DNA from: Ruminococcus sp.
GTDB taxonomy: Bacteria > Bacillota > Clostridia > Oscillospirales > Acutalibacteraceae
Assembly (NCBI GenBank): GCA_003521625.1
Contig: DPHV01000029.1
Span: 1 to 22,125, forward strand
Direction of reading: 5' to 3'
Length of the DNA: 22,125 bases
How positions within the stretch are numbered: the stretch's first letter is position 1; every line of letters starts with the position of its first letter. A program made the translations under genes and the position numbers. Below, in pieces: positions 7,555-14,893 of this stretch. The notes beneath the pieces were generated by a model. It was given only the letters and a program-made list of their open reading frames with translations, was not told the origin of the DNA and did no database searches.

Positions 7555-7879
7555 ATGACATTTTTTGAAATTTTTGACGAGGTAAAGGCTACATTTATGC
7601 AGGCAGACGTTAGCGACTTCAGAGGTCACCTTGCCTTGCAGGTCAATATGACAGGTGAGGGAGAGGGAAGATTTTACGCTTGAACTCTGCGATGGCAAAT
7701 TAAATGTAGAGCCTTATGAATATTTTGACAGAGATGTATTATTCATAATCGACTCAAAAGACTTTTTAAAGCTCGTTCACGGTAAGCTTGACCCCGTTTT
7801 TGCATTCACTGTAGGAAAACTTAAGTTTGAAGGCGACCTAGGCAAAGCCCTTGAAATCCAGAAGTTGATTAAAAAATAA
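7555..7879 (+). pseudogene. SCP2 sterol-binding-domain-like protein, frameshifted
   Basis: SCP2-domain proteins are about 100-aa soluble lipid-binding folds. The first frame starts at the ATG 7555 behind a good AGGAG site and encodes 42 residues ending GEGEGRFYA, then stops at 7681. One frame over, the sequence continues ELCDGKLNVEPYEYFDRDV and later GKLDPVFAFTVGKLKFEGDL up to 7879. That is exactly the family order (GEGEG, DGK, VEPYEYxDRD, GKLDPxxAF, GKLKxEGD). Removing one T near 7680-7681 restores a single frame of about 107 codons. So the gene carries a one-base insertion, either real decay or a sequencing error. Its position behind the ANL remnant favours real decay. A terminator follows. 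Confidence 0.75.
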
Positions 7880-7891
7880 ACATTTCAAAAC

Positions 7892-7918
7892 AAAAAGCAG
7901 GCAAACCGCCTGCTTTTT
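7892..7918. terminator. Bidirectional terminator between the SCP2 relic and the dockerin operon
   Basis: A perfect 11-bp stem, AAAAAGCAGGC with GCCTGCTTTTT (7892-7902 with 7908-7918), surrounds a 5-base loop. T runs on both strands serve the plus-strand SCP2 gene and the minus-strand operon ending at 7975. Confidence 0.9.
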
Positions 7919-7974
7919 CTGCAATATTTGATATATCGTTTTAAATTCTATTAAAGAATAATAATTCAAGATAA

Positions 7975-8592
7975 TCAGTTTTTGACCGATGCGCCCCATT
8001 CGCCGTCTTGAACAGGTGCTTTTGGCGGTAAATCTGACGGATAATTAGTAGGTTCGGTTGAGGGTTCTGTGCTGACAAAGCTGTCAATCAATCCGCTGCA
8101 GTACATCTGAATCAGTGTAGCGTCTAAAATATTAACCTTGTTATCGGCATTAACATCTGCCGGTACACTCAACTCATAGCTAGGCTCAATAAGATATGCT
8201 ATAATTTTCTGAACCAGAGTAGCGTCTGCAATACTTATTTCGCCGTTACGGTCAACATCACCAAGCTTAAATTCTCCTGTCTGAATTGTTGCTGTTTCTG
8301 TTTTGAGAAGATTAAACTTCTGTGTGTTTTTTTTCGCCGTTGACAGAATTGCAGGATTTTCCGATTTATTCTTATCGGTGCTGTTTGATTTCATATTCTC
8401 GTCTAATGCTTCATCCTCTTCAAATCCCGGAGCTTCATAAATGTTGGTTTTAACAACAGGCATCGTAGTTGAAGCAGCATTATAGCTATTGACAAAAAGC
8501 GTAGAAACAATGCCGAGCGAGATTGTTGTTATTGAAATTATGACAGATAAAAATATATTACTTTTCTTCATAGCCATTTTTCGATTACGCAT
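7975..8592 (-). CDS. Exported protein with internal type I-like dockerin domain
   Basis: A basic start followed by a hydrophobic stretch (about 12-34) gives this 205-aa protein a signal peptide or membrane anchor. Residues 50-105 are a polar, Lys/Glu/Asn-rich linker. A dockerin follows (about 108-170): two F-hand calcium loops, D112-D114-N116-S120-D123 and D146-N148-D150-N154-D157, each followed by AT at the recognition positions (A124-T125, A158-T159). A Thr/Pro linker (TEPSTEPT) and a short tail of unknown type come last. Dockerins bind cohesins, so it could attach to a cohesin on a scaffold or on the cell. There is no catalytic domain, so it may be an adaptor. The start lies two bases after the stop of the 49-aa gene, with the AGGAG site inside that gene, implying translational coupling. 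Confidence 0.85.
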   Translation of the reverse strand: MRNRKMAMKKSNIFLSVIISITTISLGIVSTLFVNSYNAASTTMPVVKTNIYEAPGFEEDEALDENMKSNSTDKNKSENPAILSTAKKNTQKFNLLKTETATIQTGEFKLGDVDRNGEISIADATLVQKIIAYLIEPSYELSVPADVNADNKVNILDATLIQMYCSGLIDSFVSTEPSTEPTNYPSDLPPKAPVQDGEWGASVKN

Positions 8593-8594
8593 AA

Positions 8595-8744
8595 TTAAGT
8601 CTCATCTCCTTTGTCATCGCCAGAGTCATAGCCAAATAAATCGTCTTCTTCTTCCCAGCCTAACCCGCTTTCTTTTGCACAAACAGAAGAAGAAATATTG
8701 AAATAATCAATGACCATTTCGGGCGATTCATATTCTTTTTTCAT
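8595..8744 (-). CDS. 49-aa acidic peptide with RiPP-leader-like N-terminus
   Basis: It is short but well supported: AAGGAG (8752-8757) lies seven bases before the ATG, the frame is closed tightly between its neighbours, and its stop is two bases before the dockerin gene. The product begins MKKEYESPEM, then a hydrophobic/aromatic patch VIDYFN, then SSSVC with the only cysteine (C22). It ends in a Gly/Asp/Glu-rich tail starting GLGWEEEDDLFGYD. The Y5-x-x-P8 pattern after two lysines recalls leaders of lasso-type RiPP precursors, but the usual later Gly and Thr are missing and no cyclase gene is nearby. There is no signal peptide. It may be a peptide precursor, a signal, or a small partner of the exported neighbours. 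Function unknown. Confidence 0.7.
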   Translation of the reverse strand: MKKEYESPEMVIDYFNISSSVCAKESGLGWEEEDDLFGYDSGDDKGDET

Positions 8745-8767
8745 ATTTCCACTCCTTACAATGCAAA

Positions 8768-11700
8768 TTAGCTGTTATTTCCTTCTGCCTGTTTAACAAG
8801 TTCAGTATAATTGATTAATGCTTCTGAATAAGCCTTAATTGACTTGCTGATGTCAGATGTATCTTGTCCGGCTATCGAGTTGTAGCTGTTTGTAACAACA
8901 TTGGAGTAATAGTATTTACCGTTGCTATCTTTAACAAAAAATACTGCATAAGTATTTTTATCAAAATCTAACGCAAGCATATTGTTTACGTAACAAACTT
9001 CGATTGCGCCATTCTCGCCATAGATGTTGTTTTTTGACTTTGAGTACATTACTGAATTTTCATTATCCAATAAGTCGTCTATGCTGACGTTGTTCTCGTC
9101 AATTACTCCATCCTTATCTGTGAATACAACAGCGCCGTAATCATCAAAATCTGTAACAATTTGATTTTCTTCATTTTTAACCGTAATGGAATATTTTAAG
9201 CCCCAAGGCTCAATATTTCGTATAGCGGTTGTGGATTCAAATGTATAGGGGTTATCTTCTGTTGCCGGCAGATAATCACTTTTATCAAATGTTGCGCCTG
9301 CATAATACGGAGTCGGCTCAGTAATGTTTTTAGGCGAAGCGTCATATATAGCCTTAATACTGTTAAGTAAAACGGTTTGTGCAGCTCGAAGTTCAGCCTG
9401 TTTTTCAGGCGGGTAATCTGTATAAAGTTTGTTTGAAGCCTCTTTCATATAAGTTGTGATGTTGTTATACAAGCATCTGTCTTTAACCGTGCTTGTATAT
9501 TTAACGCCATTATATGTAAAATCAAATACAACCCAGACATGCGTTTTCATATTGAACAAATAAAAGTCGTTAAACTTTATACCGGCTCTGTTAAAAGTCT
9601 TACCGGAATTTGTCACGTTATTATATATAAGCTGATCGCTGTTTATTGATTTTCCTACTTTTATTGTTTTTGAATTGCTTTTTATAGCTGACGGTAACGG
9701 AGCACTATCGTCAAGCGTTCCCTTTAATATATAGACATTGTAATCTGAAACATTTTTGTCATTAATTAAGTCTATATATTTTCCGTCAACCTTTACCGTT
9801 CCGTATGTGTTAATGTACCACGGTTCTTTCAGCCTAAAATAGTTAAAATAGTTGTAAGCAAACGGCGGTCCGGCATACAGGATTGTTTGTTTTGTTATCG
9901 GAGTATTTTCAAAATCAAAGATGTATTCTGTGCCTCTTTCTGTGGGAGAAGTAAACCATATCTTAACGTTTTTTGTGTCACCCGTAGGTTGTGTAGCTGT
10001 TGCGCCAAGCGGAACTTCCTGGTAATACTTTCCGTATTTATGATCATCGGTTATGTCGTAGAATTTGTAACCATCAACACTGCCGTTTGAAGTATACTTG
10101 AATATTACAGGATTTGATTTTTTCTGAAATCTTGCATAATAGGTGTTGAGCTTACCCTCTTCCACTGTTACGGCAATTGAGGAAGATACACTTCTCAACT
10201 CGTATTCGCCTGTTTTCTGATTTTTGCAATACCAGCCCTTGAATACATAATCGTTTTTATAATCGGATGTTGCCTTAAACATTATTTTTTCACCGGCGTC
10301 AGCGGCAGCGTCAACACTTACAATTCTGCTCGCGCCGTCTACAGTCTGATAACTTTCATTAACGTCACTGCCTCTTAAAGCATTAGGAATCAATGTTTCC
10401 TCAACATATCCGCCTACAACTGAATCTTCATATTCACCTGTTTCGCTGTTATAGGTCTGTGCCTGCGCTCTGTTTACGAATTTCCAGAGTGCCGTTAGCG
10501 TAACGCCGTGAGTAGCGTCTAACTGCAAGTCGTCAATAACATTATTCCCGTCTCTAAATGAAACAATACCGCCGTTTCCGGTTTTCGGGTCATAGGTGAC
10601 AGTATGTTCGCCGTTAAGGATAATTTGTTTTCCGCTATTATCCAAAACGCTCCAACCACAGAATTTTGAAGAATTTTTGTCCCATTTTTCATTCGGTAAT
10701 GCGGCGTGAGATATGTAAAATCCCGGTGTGACTTTAGGTTCATCCTCTGTTCCACCGGTATAATCTTGATAATTTCGGTAATATTCTGATGTATCTACGT
10801 AAATTATTTCTCCATCAGCATTCTTAAGGAACACCTTTTGGAAAGAATTACCAAATCCGACGAAGTTGCCGCCGTCTTTATTATCCGGAGAAAAATAGTA
10901 CTCCATACCGCCGTTGGAATCATATAAAACGAACGGTGCCTTTGTATAAATAAGATGAACAGATACAGGCGATTCGACAGTAATTTTGGTATAATAATCC
11001 CATTCTTTATTATCGGCGACAGTATTAGGCTTATGTATGAAATATTCCTTTTCAACTTCTTCACGCTTTTCGTCTGAAAGGGTATCAAAATCCCCGTATT
11101 CCCCGGCATATATCTTACGAAATTTTGTGACAGATGTACCGTCGGCGTTATTTACTGTTACATATGCGCCAGTAAAAGTACAGTCTGTAAGCGTTTCTTC
11201 GTATTTTTTTGTATATAATGTGCAGTGCCCCCCGTCACGAATAACTGAATGCATAGATTTGCCGGTTATAATATCACTCGTGATTTTAATAGTTTCAGCA
11301 CCGGCGATACCGCCCGGGGTAATAGATGATGAAACAGGCTGATAGAGGTCAAAATTAATATCGTCCAGAAGATTACCGTAAGTAGAATCATCTGTCAGTG
11401 TACCGTTCGGCAATCCGTTTGACGATTTTTTTGATGAATATGAGCAGAATGCAAATAGTGTTTCTGTCTGACCTTTAGGAACGGTATAGGTGCAGTCATA
11501 ACCGAGCGAACTGCTTGCACCTTTTATTATATCGTCAAAATCATTAAATACATTTGTTCCGTAGTTGGACCAGCCGTTTACTGAATATATCTTCTTGATA
11601 CCGGATTCGGTAACTTCGCCTTTAGTATTGCAGTAGGGTGAAGAGATAACCCATACGCTCCACTCCTGATTGATTTCATCGGTTTCAATTAACGAAATGT

Positions 11701-12373
11701 TTTTGTTTTCGTTGCTTTCCTCGTTCACGAATTTACCCGATGCAGCAAAGGGTTTTGAATAAACCGTATATTTTTTTGAGCATCCTGTTTCAGGATAATT
11801 AACTCCATATTGGTGTTTCAGCCAGTTTGTAATTCTTACAAACTGATCTTTTTTTTCTCCTGTTTTTGAAGGCTTTGACGGGTCAACCGGCTGTTCGGGT
11901 CCGATAATAAGCACCATACGGTCTGTTGTATCTCTTCCTCTGTGGGAAAGTCCCCATGTGTAGGTAGAGCCTGCAACCGTCTTGATTCTCTGGTAAATGG
12001 AGCTTTCTTCATCGGCATTAAGCTCGGCGGCTACATCGCCTTTTGCAACCTTTTTGTATTTCGCATAATTCGGATCTTTTTGTAACTCTGTATCTTTTAT
12101 TGTTACATTAAAGTGTGCGCTTTCGCTTTTGAAAAACTCAAATTTACCTTCGTAGGCTGTGGTGTCCCAATACGGCACATTTGTTTTATTCGGCTGTGAG
12201 TAATTACTGCTAAAGGTGTATTTATCAACATTTTCTTCAAAGTTTCCGTTTTGAAGATGCTTTACCGAATACCTCGTGTCAGTAGTTGACGCACTGAATT
12301 TTACTATTTCAAATGTTGAAAAGAGAAAAGCAAAAGCGAGAATTAACGAAAAAAGCCTTTTAGTTTTTTTCAT
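8768..12373 (-). CDS. Large exported surface protein with carbohydrate-binding-like and InlB-like regions
   Basis: This is a 1201-aa protein. The longest frame begins at a TTG (12397), but AGGAGG eight bases before the ATG at 12373 fixes the start MKKTKRLFSL, giving a clean signal peptide (to about residue 29, SAS). Residues about 40-340 hold an NGNFEE start, AELNADEESSIYQRI and SHRGRDTTDRM, the pattern of CBM-like jelly-roll regions in clostridial surface proteins. From about 480 to 760 there are degenerate InlB/Listeria-Bacteroides-type pieces: FVLYDSNGG, FCGWSV, LTALWKF, FKGWYCK and YYARFQ. The last 400 residues are not recognised. No LPxTG, dockerin or S-layer anchor is visible. Probable adhesin or binding protein, first gene of a three-gene operon. 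Export is firm; the role is inference. Confidence 0.85.
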   Translation of the reverse strand: MKKTKRLFSLILAFAFLFSTFEIVKFSASTTDTRYSVKHLQNGNFEENVDKYTFSSNYSQPNKTNVPYWDTTAYEGKFEFFKSESAHFNVTIKDTELQKDPNYAKYKKVAKGDVAAELNADEESSIYQRIKTVAGSTYTWGLSHRGRDTTDRMVLIIGPEQPVDPSKPSKTGEKKDQFVRITNWLKHQYGVNYPETGCSKKYTVYSKPFAASGKFVNEESNENKNISLIETDEINQEWSVWVISSPYCNTKGEVTESGIKKIYSVNGWSNYGTNVFNDFDDIIKGASSSLGYDCTYTVPKGQTETLFAFCSYSSKKSSNGLPNGTLTDDSTYGNLLDDINFDLYQPVSSSITPGGIAGAETIKITSDIITGKSMHSVIRDGGHCTLYTKKYEETLTDCTFTGAYVTVNNADGTSVTKFRKIYAGEYGDFDTLSDEKREEVEKEYFIHKPNTVADNKEWDYYTKITVESPVSVHLIYTKAPFVLYDSNGGMEYYFSPDNKDGGNFVGFGNSFQKVFLKNADGEIIYVDTSEYYRNYQDYTGGTEDEPKVTPGFYISHAALPNEKWDKNSSKFCGWSVLDNSGKQIILNGEHTVTYDPKTGNGGIVSFRDGNNVIDDLQLDATHGVTLTALWKFVNRAQAQTYNSETGEYEDSVVGGYVEETLIPNALRGSDVNESYQTVDGASRIVSVDAAADAGEKIMFKATSDYKNDYVFKGWYCKNQKTGEYELRSVSSSIAVTVEEGKLNTYYARFQKKSNPVIFKYTSNGSVDGYKFYDITDDHKYGKYYQEVPLGATATQPTGDTKNVKIWFTSPTERGTEYIFDFENTPITKQTILYAGPPFAYNYFNYFRLKEPWYINTYGTVKVDGKYIDLINDKNVSDYNVYILKGTLDDSAPLPSAIKSNSKTIKVGKSINSDQLIYNNVTNSGKTFNRAGIKFNDFYLFNMKTHVWVVFDFTYNGVKYTSTVKDRCLYNNITTYMKEASNKLYTDYPPEKQAELRAAQTVLLNSIKAIYDASPKNITEPTPYYAGATFDKSDYLPATEDNPYTFESTTAIRNIEPWGLKYSITVKNEENQIVTDFDDYGAVVFTDKDGVIDENNVSIDDLLDNENSVMYSKSKNNIYGENGAIEVCYVNNMLALDFDKNTYAVFFVKDSNGKYYYSNVVTNSYNSIAGQDTSDISKSIKAYSEALINYTELVKQAEGNNS

Positions 12374-12476
12374 TCTTTCAACCTCCTGTTTCCGCAAATA
12401 AAGGTGATTTTGAAAATAAGAAAAATCTATCTGTCTAATTAATTAAATCTCAACTAAAAAATTAAATAAAAATATT

Positions 12477-12526
12477 TTATTTAGTATATTATTTAGTATT
12501 ATACTACTAATAGAAGAAAAAATCAA
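12477..12526 (-). promoter_or_regulatory. Promoter of the surface operon with tandem operator-like repeats
   Basis: On the minus strand TTGATT (12521-12526), a 17-base spacer and a perfect TATAAT (12498-12503). An 11-mer, ATACTAAATAA on the minus strand, occurs twice with a 12-base period (12489-12499 and 12477-12487), one copy overlapping the -10 box. An inverted TTAGTA/TACTAA pair also flanks the -10. This arrangement suits a repressor site, but no regulator is recognised. The leader to the start codon is about 115 bases. Confidence 0.55.
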
Positions 12527-12627
12527 GAACAATTACTAAATAATTTAAAATAATCGATTTTAATACATATTGTAAACTTTATAATAATGATTTTTTTATC
12601 TTTTTCAATATATATTGTGCAAAACGA

Positions 12628-12766
12628 CGATAAAACAATATAAAACGAGATAAAATAGAGTGACCTGACTCGAAATTCGGCGGTGTGCCTGCGGCGGCAT
12701 CGCTGAAAATTTTCTATATAATAACATATCAAGTGCAACAAAACAAGCAGATATTTGGAGAAAATT
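12628..12766. repeat. Degenerate intergenic repeat between the surface operon and the EFR1 operon
   Basis: The region opens with CGATAAA, contains a GC-rich block (CGGCGG..GCGGCGG near 12679-12699) and ends with TTTGGAGAAAATT (12754-12766), identical to 7316-7328. A 95-codon open frame crosses it on the minus strand but has repeat-like composition and is not called. The rest of 12527-12627 is AT-rich without visible features. Confidence 0.4.
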
Positions 12767-12802
12767 AAAAAAACCAGTCGAAATTTCAAAACTCCGACTG
12801 AT
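12767..12802 (-). terminator. Rho-independent terminator of the PP-loop/EFR1 operon
   Basis: On the minus strand an 8-bp stem (12795-12802 with 12773-12780, one G-U pair) is followed by seven T residues, starting five bases after the EFR1 stop codon. Confidence 0.8.
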
Positions 12803-12806
12803 TTGT

Positions 12807-13481
12807 TCATTTCTGACTTATATATTTTTCTATGTATTTTTTTAATAGAGGGTTGTAAGTAACTTTCAAAGCATTTCTCGGACAGCTCTTAACGCAACGT
12901 AAACAGCGAATACACCTTTTGCTGATTTTATCGCCTGAAATCGCCTGCATAGGGCAACTCCTCTCGCACAAAGCACATTTGTTGCAATCAGAAGTGCGGT
13001 TTATTTTAACGCCGAGACGACTGCGTAGATTCGGAAAAATAAAAGGCAATATACCTTTTATTTCTTTTTTGACAACAATCTCTTTCGGCTGTTTAATCAT
13101 TTTTAAAACAGGCTTTAAAATTTCATCGTCAAATTCGGCAGGCTCTTCAAGATATGTATGTCCCGTCGGTACATATTCTGCCGCAATAACCTTGCCTTTG
13201 ACAAGCCTTGCGCTTTCCCATAATACATTTCCCGTTGATATTCTGCCGTATGTTGCAATCAGCACAAAATATTTTGAGTTGATTTTCGGCAAAACCGACT
13301 TTACAATCTTTGGAATGTTTCCGCAATAAACAGGAAAGACAATAATTGATATTTCGGATTTTGTACAAGGAATTGTTGTTTCTTGCGATATATCGGTTAT
13401 TTCAGTTCTTAAAGATTCTGAAAAAAACTTTGCAACCGCCATACTGTGTCCCGTACCCGAAAAACAAAAAATCCGAATCAT
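12807..13481 (-). CDS. EFR1-type flavodoxin-ferredoxin fusion protein
   Basis: This 224-aa cytosolic electron carrier has two parts. Residues 1-150 form a flavodoxin-like fold with the FMN-phosphate loop FSGTGHS (7-13) and the family stretch VFPVYCGNIPK (48-58). Residues 160-205 hold two 4Fe-4S motifs, C166-C169-C172-C176-P and C190-C193-C196-C200-P, all intact. This layout is the EFR1 family, common in anaerobic Firmicutes. It can pass low-potential electrons to a partner enzyme. Its ATG overlaps the stop of the PP-loop ATPase gene by four bases (13478-13481), so the two are translationally coupled and the ATPase is the most likely partner. Family call firm; partnership inferred from overlap. 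Confidence 0.9.
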   Translation of the reverse strand: MIRIFCFSGTGHSMAVAKFFSESLRTEITDISQETTIPCTKSEISIIVFPVYCGNIPKIVKSVLPKINSKYFVLIATYGRISTGNVLWESARLVKGKVIAAEYVPTGHTYLEEPAEFDDEILKPVLKMIKQPKEIVVKKEIKGILPFIFPNLRSRLGVKINRTSDCNKCALCERSCPMQAISGDKISKRCIRCLRCVKSCPRNALKVTYNPLLKKYIEKYISQK

Positions 13482-14875
13482 AACTTCTCCTTCAGAAAGT
13501 CACACATAATTTCCGTTTCGGGAATTTCTTTAAGCGAGAATCCCAAGGAATTTTCTATCTCGGAAATTGCCTGCTCTCGTGACAGATTACGATTTCTGCT
13601 TGCCAATGAAATTTCAACAGCGCTGAACGGAATCATTCTGCTTCTGCAATTATAGAATCTCACAAACTGTGAATGCTCCTTGCATTTTTCAATTTTACAG
13701 CTTGTATGCAGTCCCTTGCCGTCGTCCTTCGGCGCAACCCAACCGCACTCGTTGACGATTATATCCTTGATTTTCCTCCAATTGTAGCTTCCGCCGCTGA
13801 TTTCGTCAAAATCAAGATGAACAAATGCAGGAATATGGCCTGTGCGTGAGGAGTAGCGGATACTGCGTTTAAGAGGCTTTAGTAACTGCGGAACCTCATT
13901 AATTGCCGTCACGATATTTGAAACAAGCTCGTCGGAATAGCCTGACAGCTTTTTTATCGGATTGTCACCCTTTGCAAGCTGTTTCATTACGGCAAGCGTG
14001 TGAAACTGACCTTTTTTCAGCGGAGGATGAAGCGTCAGCACTCGTCCGATATTTACAAGCACTTGCAGAAATTTGTTTTGCCAGAAAGTATAGGCTATCT
14101 TCGGCGCCATACTGTTGTAATAAAGCCCGAGCATCTGTGCAGGCTCGTTGCCGGCCATAAAGCAGGGAACACGGTTTGCAACCATTTCGGGGTAAAACAG
14201 AACATATGCAAGCGACGGACATGCACAGGTGTTTTCGCTGATTGCGTAAAGCTTTTTATACACCTTTCGCAAATCCTCCTGTTTTACAGACCTTGTAATA
14301 AATTCTACATTGTCAAAGTGATTTTTTGCGTTTTCAATGCTCTGCTTTGCACTTTCGGACATATACGGAATTTCCCACGTCATTGCAAGCACACGCAGTT
14401 TTTTTACCTTTGCGAGGTAGTAAAGCAGAAATGTGGAATCCTTTCCGCCCGTATAGAAAAGTGCCACGTCAAAGCGTGACTTTTTCGCCCTCGGAATTTC
14501 TTTGACGATAGGCACAATACTTTTAAGCTCCTTTGTATCATCAATTGTCTGACACATAGGGCATAAACCGTTTTCGTCAAACTCAATTCCGGGAATTATA
14601 AAGTCGTTTGCACTGCATTTTTTGCAAAACCTTGCCTCGTTGATTGACTTCGGTATTTTACGGATTTTGTCTGTTGTAACAACCTGTTTGTCCAAAAGCC
14701 TGCCAAGTGATTTCAGTTCATTTTCGTTAAGCTCTTTTGGCAGTGAAGTAATAATTTCAGCCTGTCTGCGTGAAATTTTAATTCTGTTTTTAAACAGATT
14801 TCCTTTATTCTGTAATCCGTAGTAAATAAGGTGATTGCCGTTTATTTTCCAGCGACTCTGAAGTGAGTAGGTCAT
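13478..14875 (-). CDS. PP-loop ATPase related to N-acetyl-sugar amidotransferases, substrate unknown
   Basis: This is a 465-aa protein. The longest frame begins at a TTG (14893), but AGGAG seven bases before the ATG at 14875 sets the start. Residues 84-108 form a zinc knuckle (C84, C87, C105, C108) within RFCKKCS and PGIEFDENGLCPMC. The PP-loop YTGGKDSTF follows (141-149). This order of knuckle then SGGKDS-type loop is that of the WbpG/PseA/LegB amidotransferases, which adenylate a substrate, but sugar-pathway genes are absent here. Further possible ligands are C217/C219 and H390, C393, C398, H401. Residues 1-70 look like a small winged-helix unit. The gene lies 18 bases after the ArsC/Spx-like gene and overlaps the EFR1 gene. 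Adenylating activity is likely; amidation, thiolation or another reaction is open. Confidence 0.75.
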   Translation of the reverse strand: MTYSLQSRWKINGNHLIYYGLQNKGNLFKNRIKISRRQAEIITSLPKELNENELKSLGRLLDKQVVTTDKIRKIPKSINEARFCKKCSANDFIIPGIEFDENGLCPMCQTIDDTKELKSIVPIVKEIPRAKKSRFDVALFYTGGKDSTFLLYYLAKVKKLRVLAMTWEIPYMSESAKQSIENAKNHFDNVEFITRSVKQEDLRKVYKKLYAISENTCACPSLAYVLFYPEMVANRVPCFMAGNEPAQMLGLYYNSMAPKIAYTFWQNKFLQVLVNIGRVLTLHPPLKKGQFHTLAVMKQLAKGDNPIKKLSGYSDELVSNIVTAINEVPQLLKPLKRSIRYSSRTGHIPAFVHLDFDEISGGSYNWRKIKDIIVNECGWVAPKDDGKGLHTSCKIEKCKEHSQFVRFYNCRSRMIPFSAVEISLASRNRNLSREQAISEIENSLGFSLKEIPETEIMCDFLKEKL

Positions 14876-14893
14876 TGATTTGCTCCTGAACAA

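Noticed and set aside
12523..12810. 95-codon minus-strand open frame
   Set aside because: It starts inside the terminator of the EFR1 operon and runs through the degenerate repeat. It has no ribosome site, and its composition is rich in Ile, Phe and Cys, as chance frames in AT-rich DNA are.
13903..14479. Plus-strand and alternate minus-strand frames inside the PP-loop gene
   Set aside because: They overlap a gene with clear motifs and have no start signals of their own.
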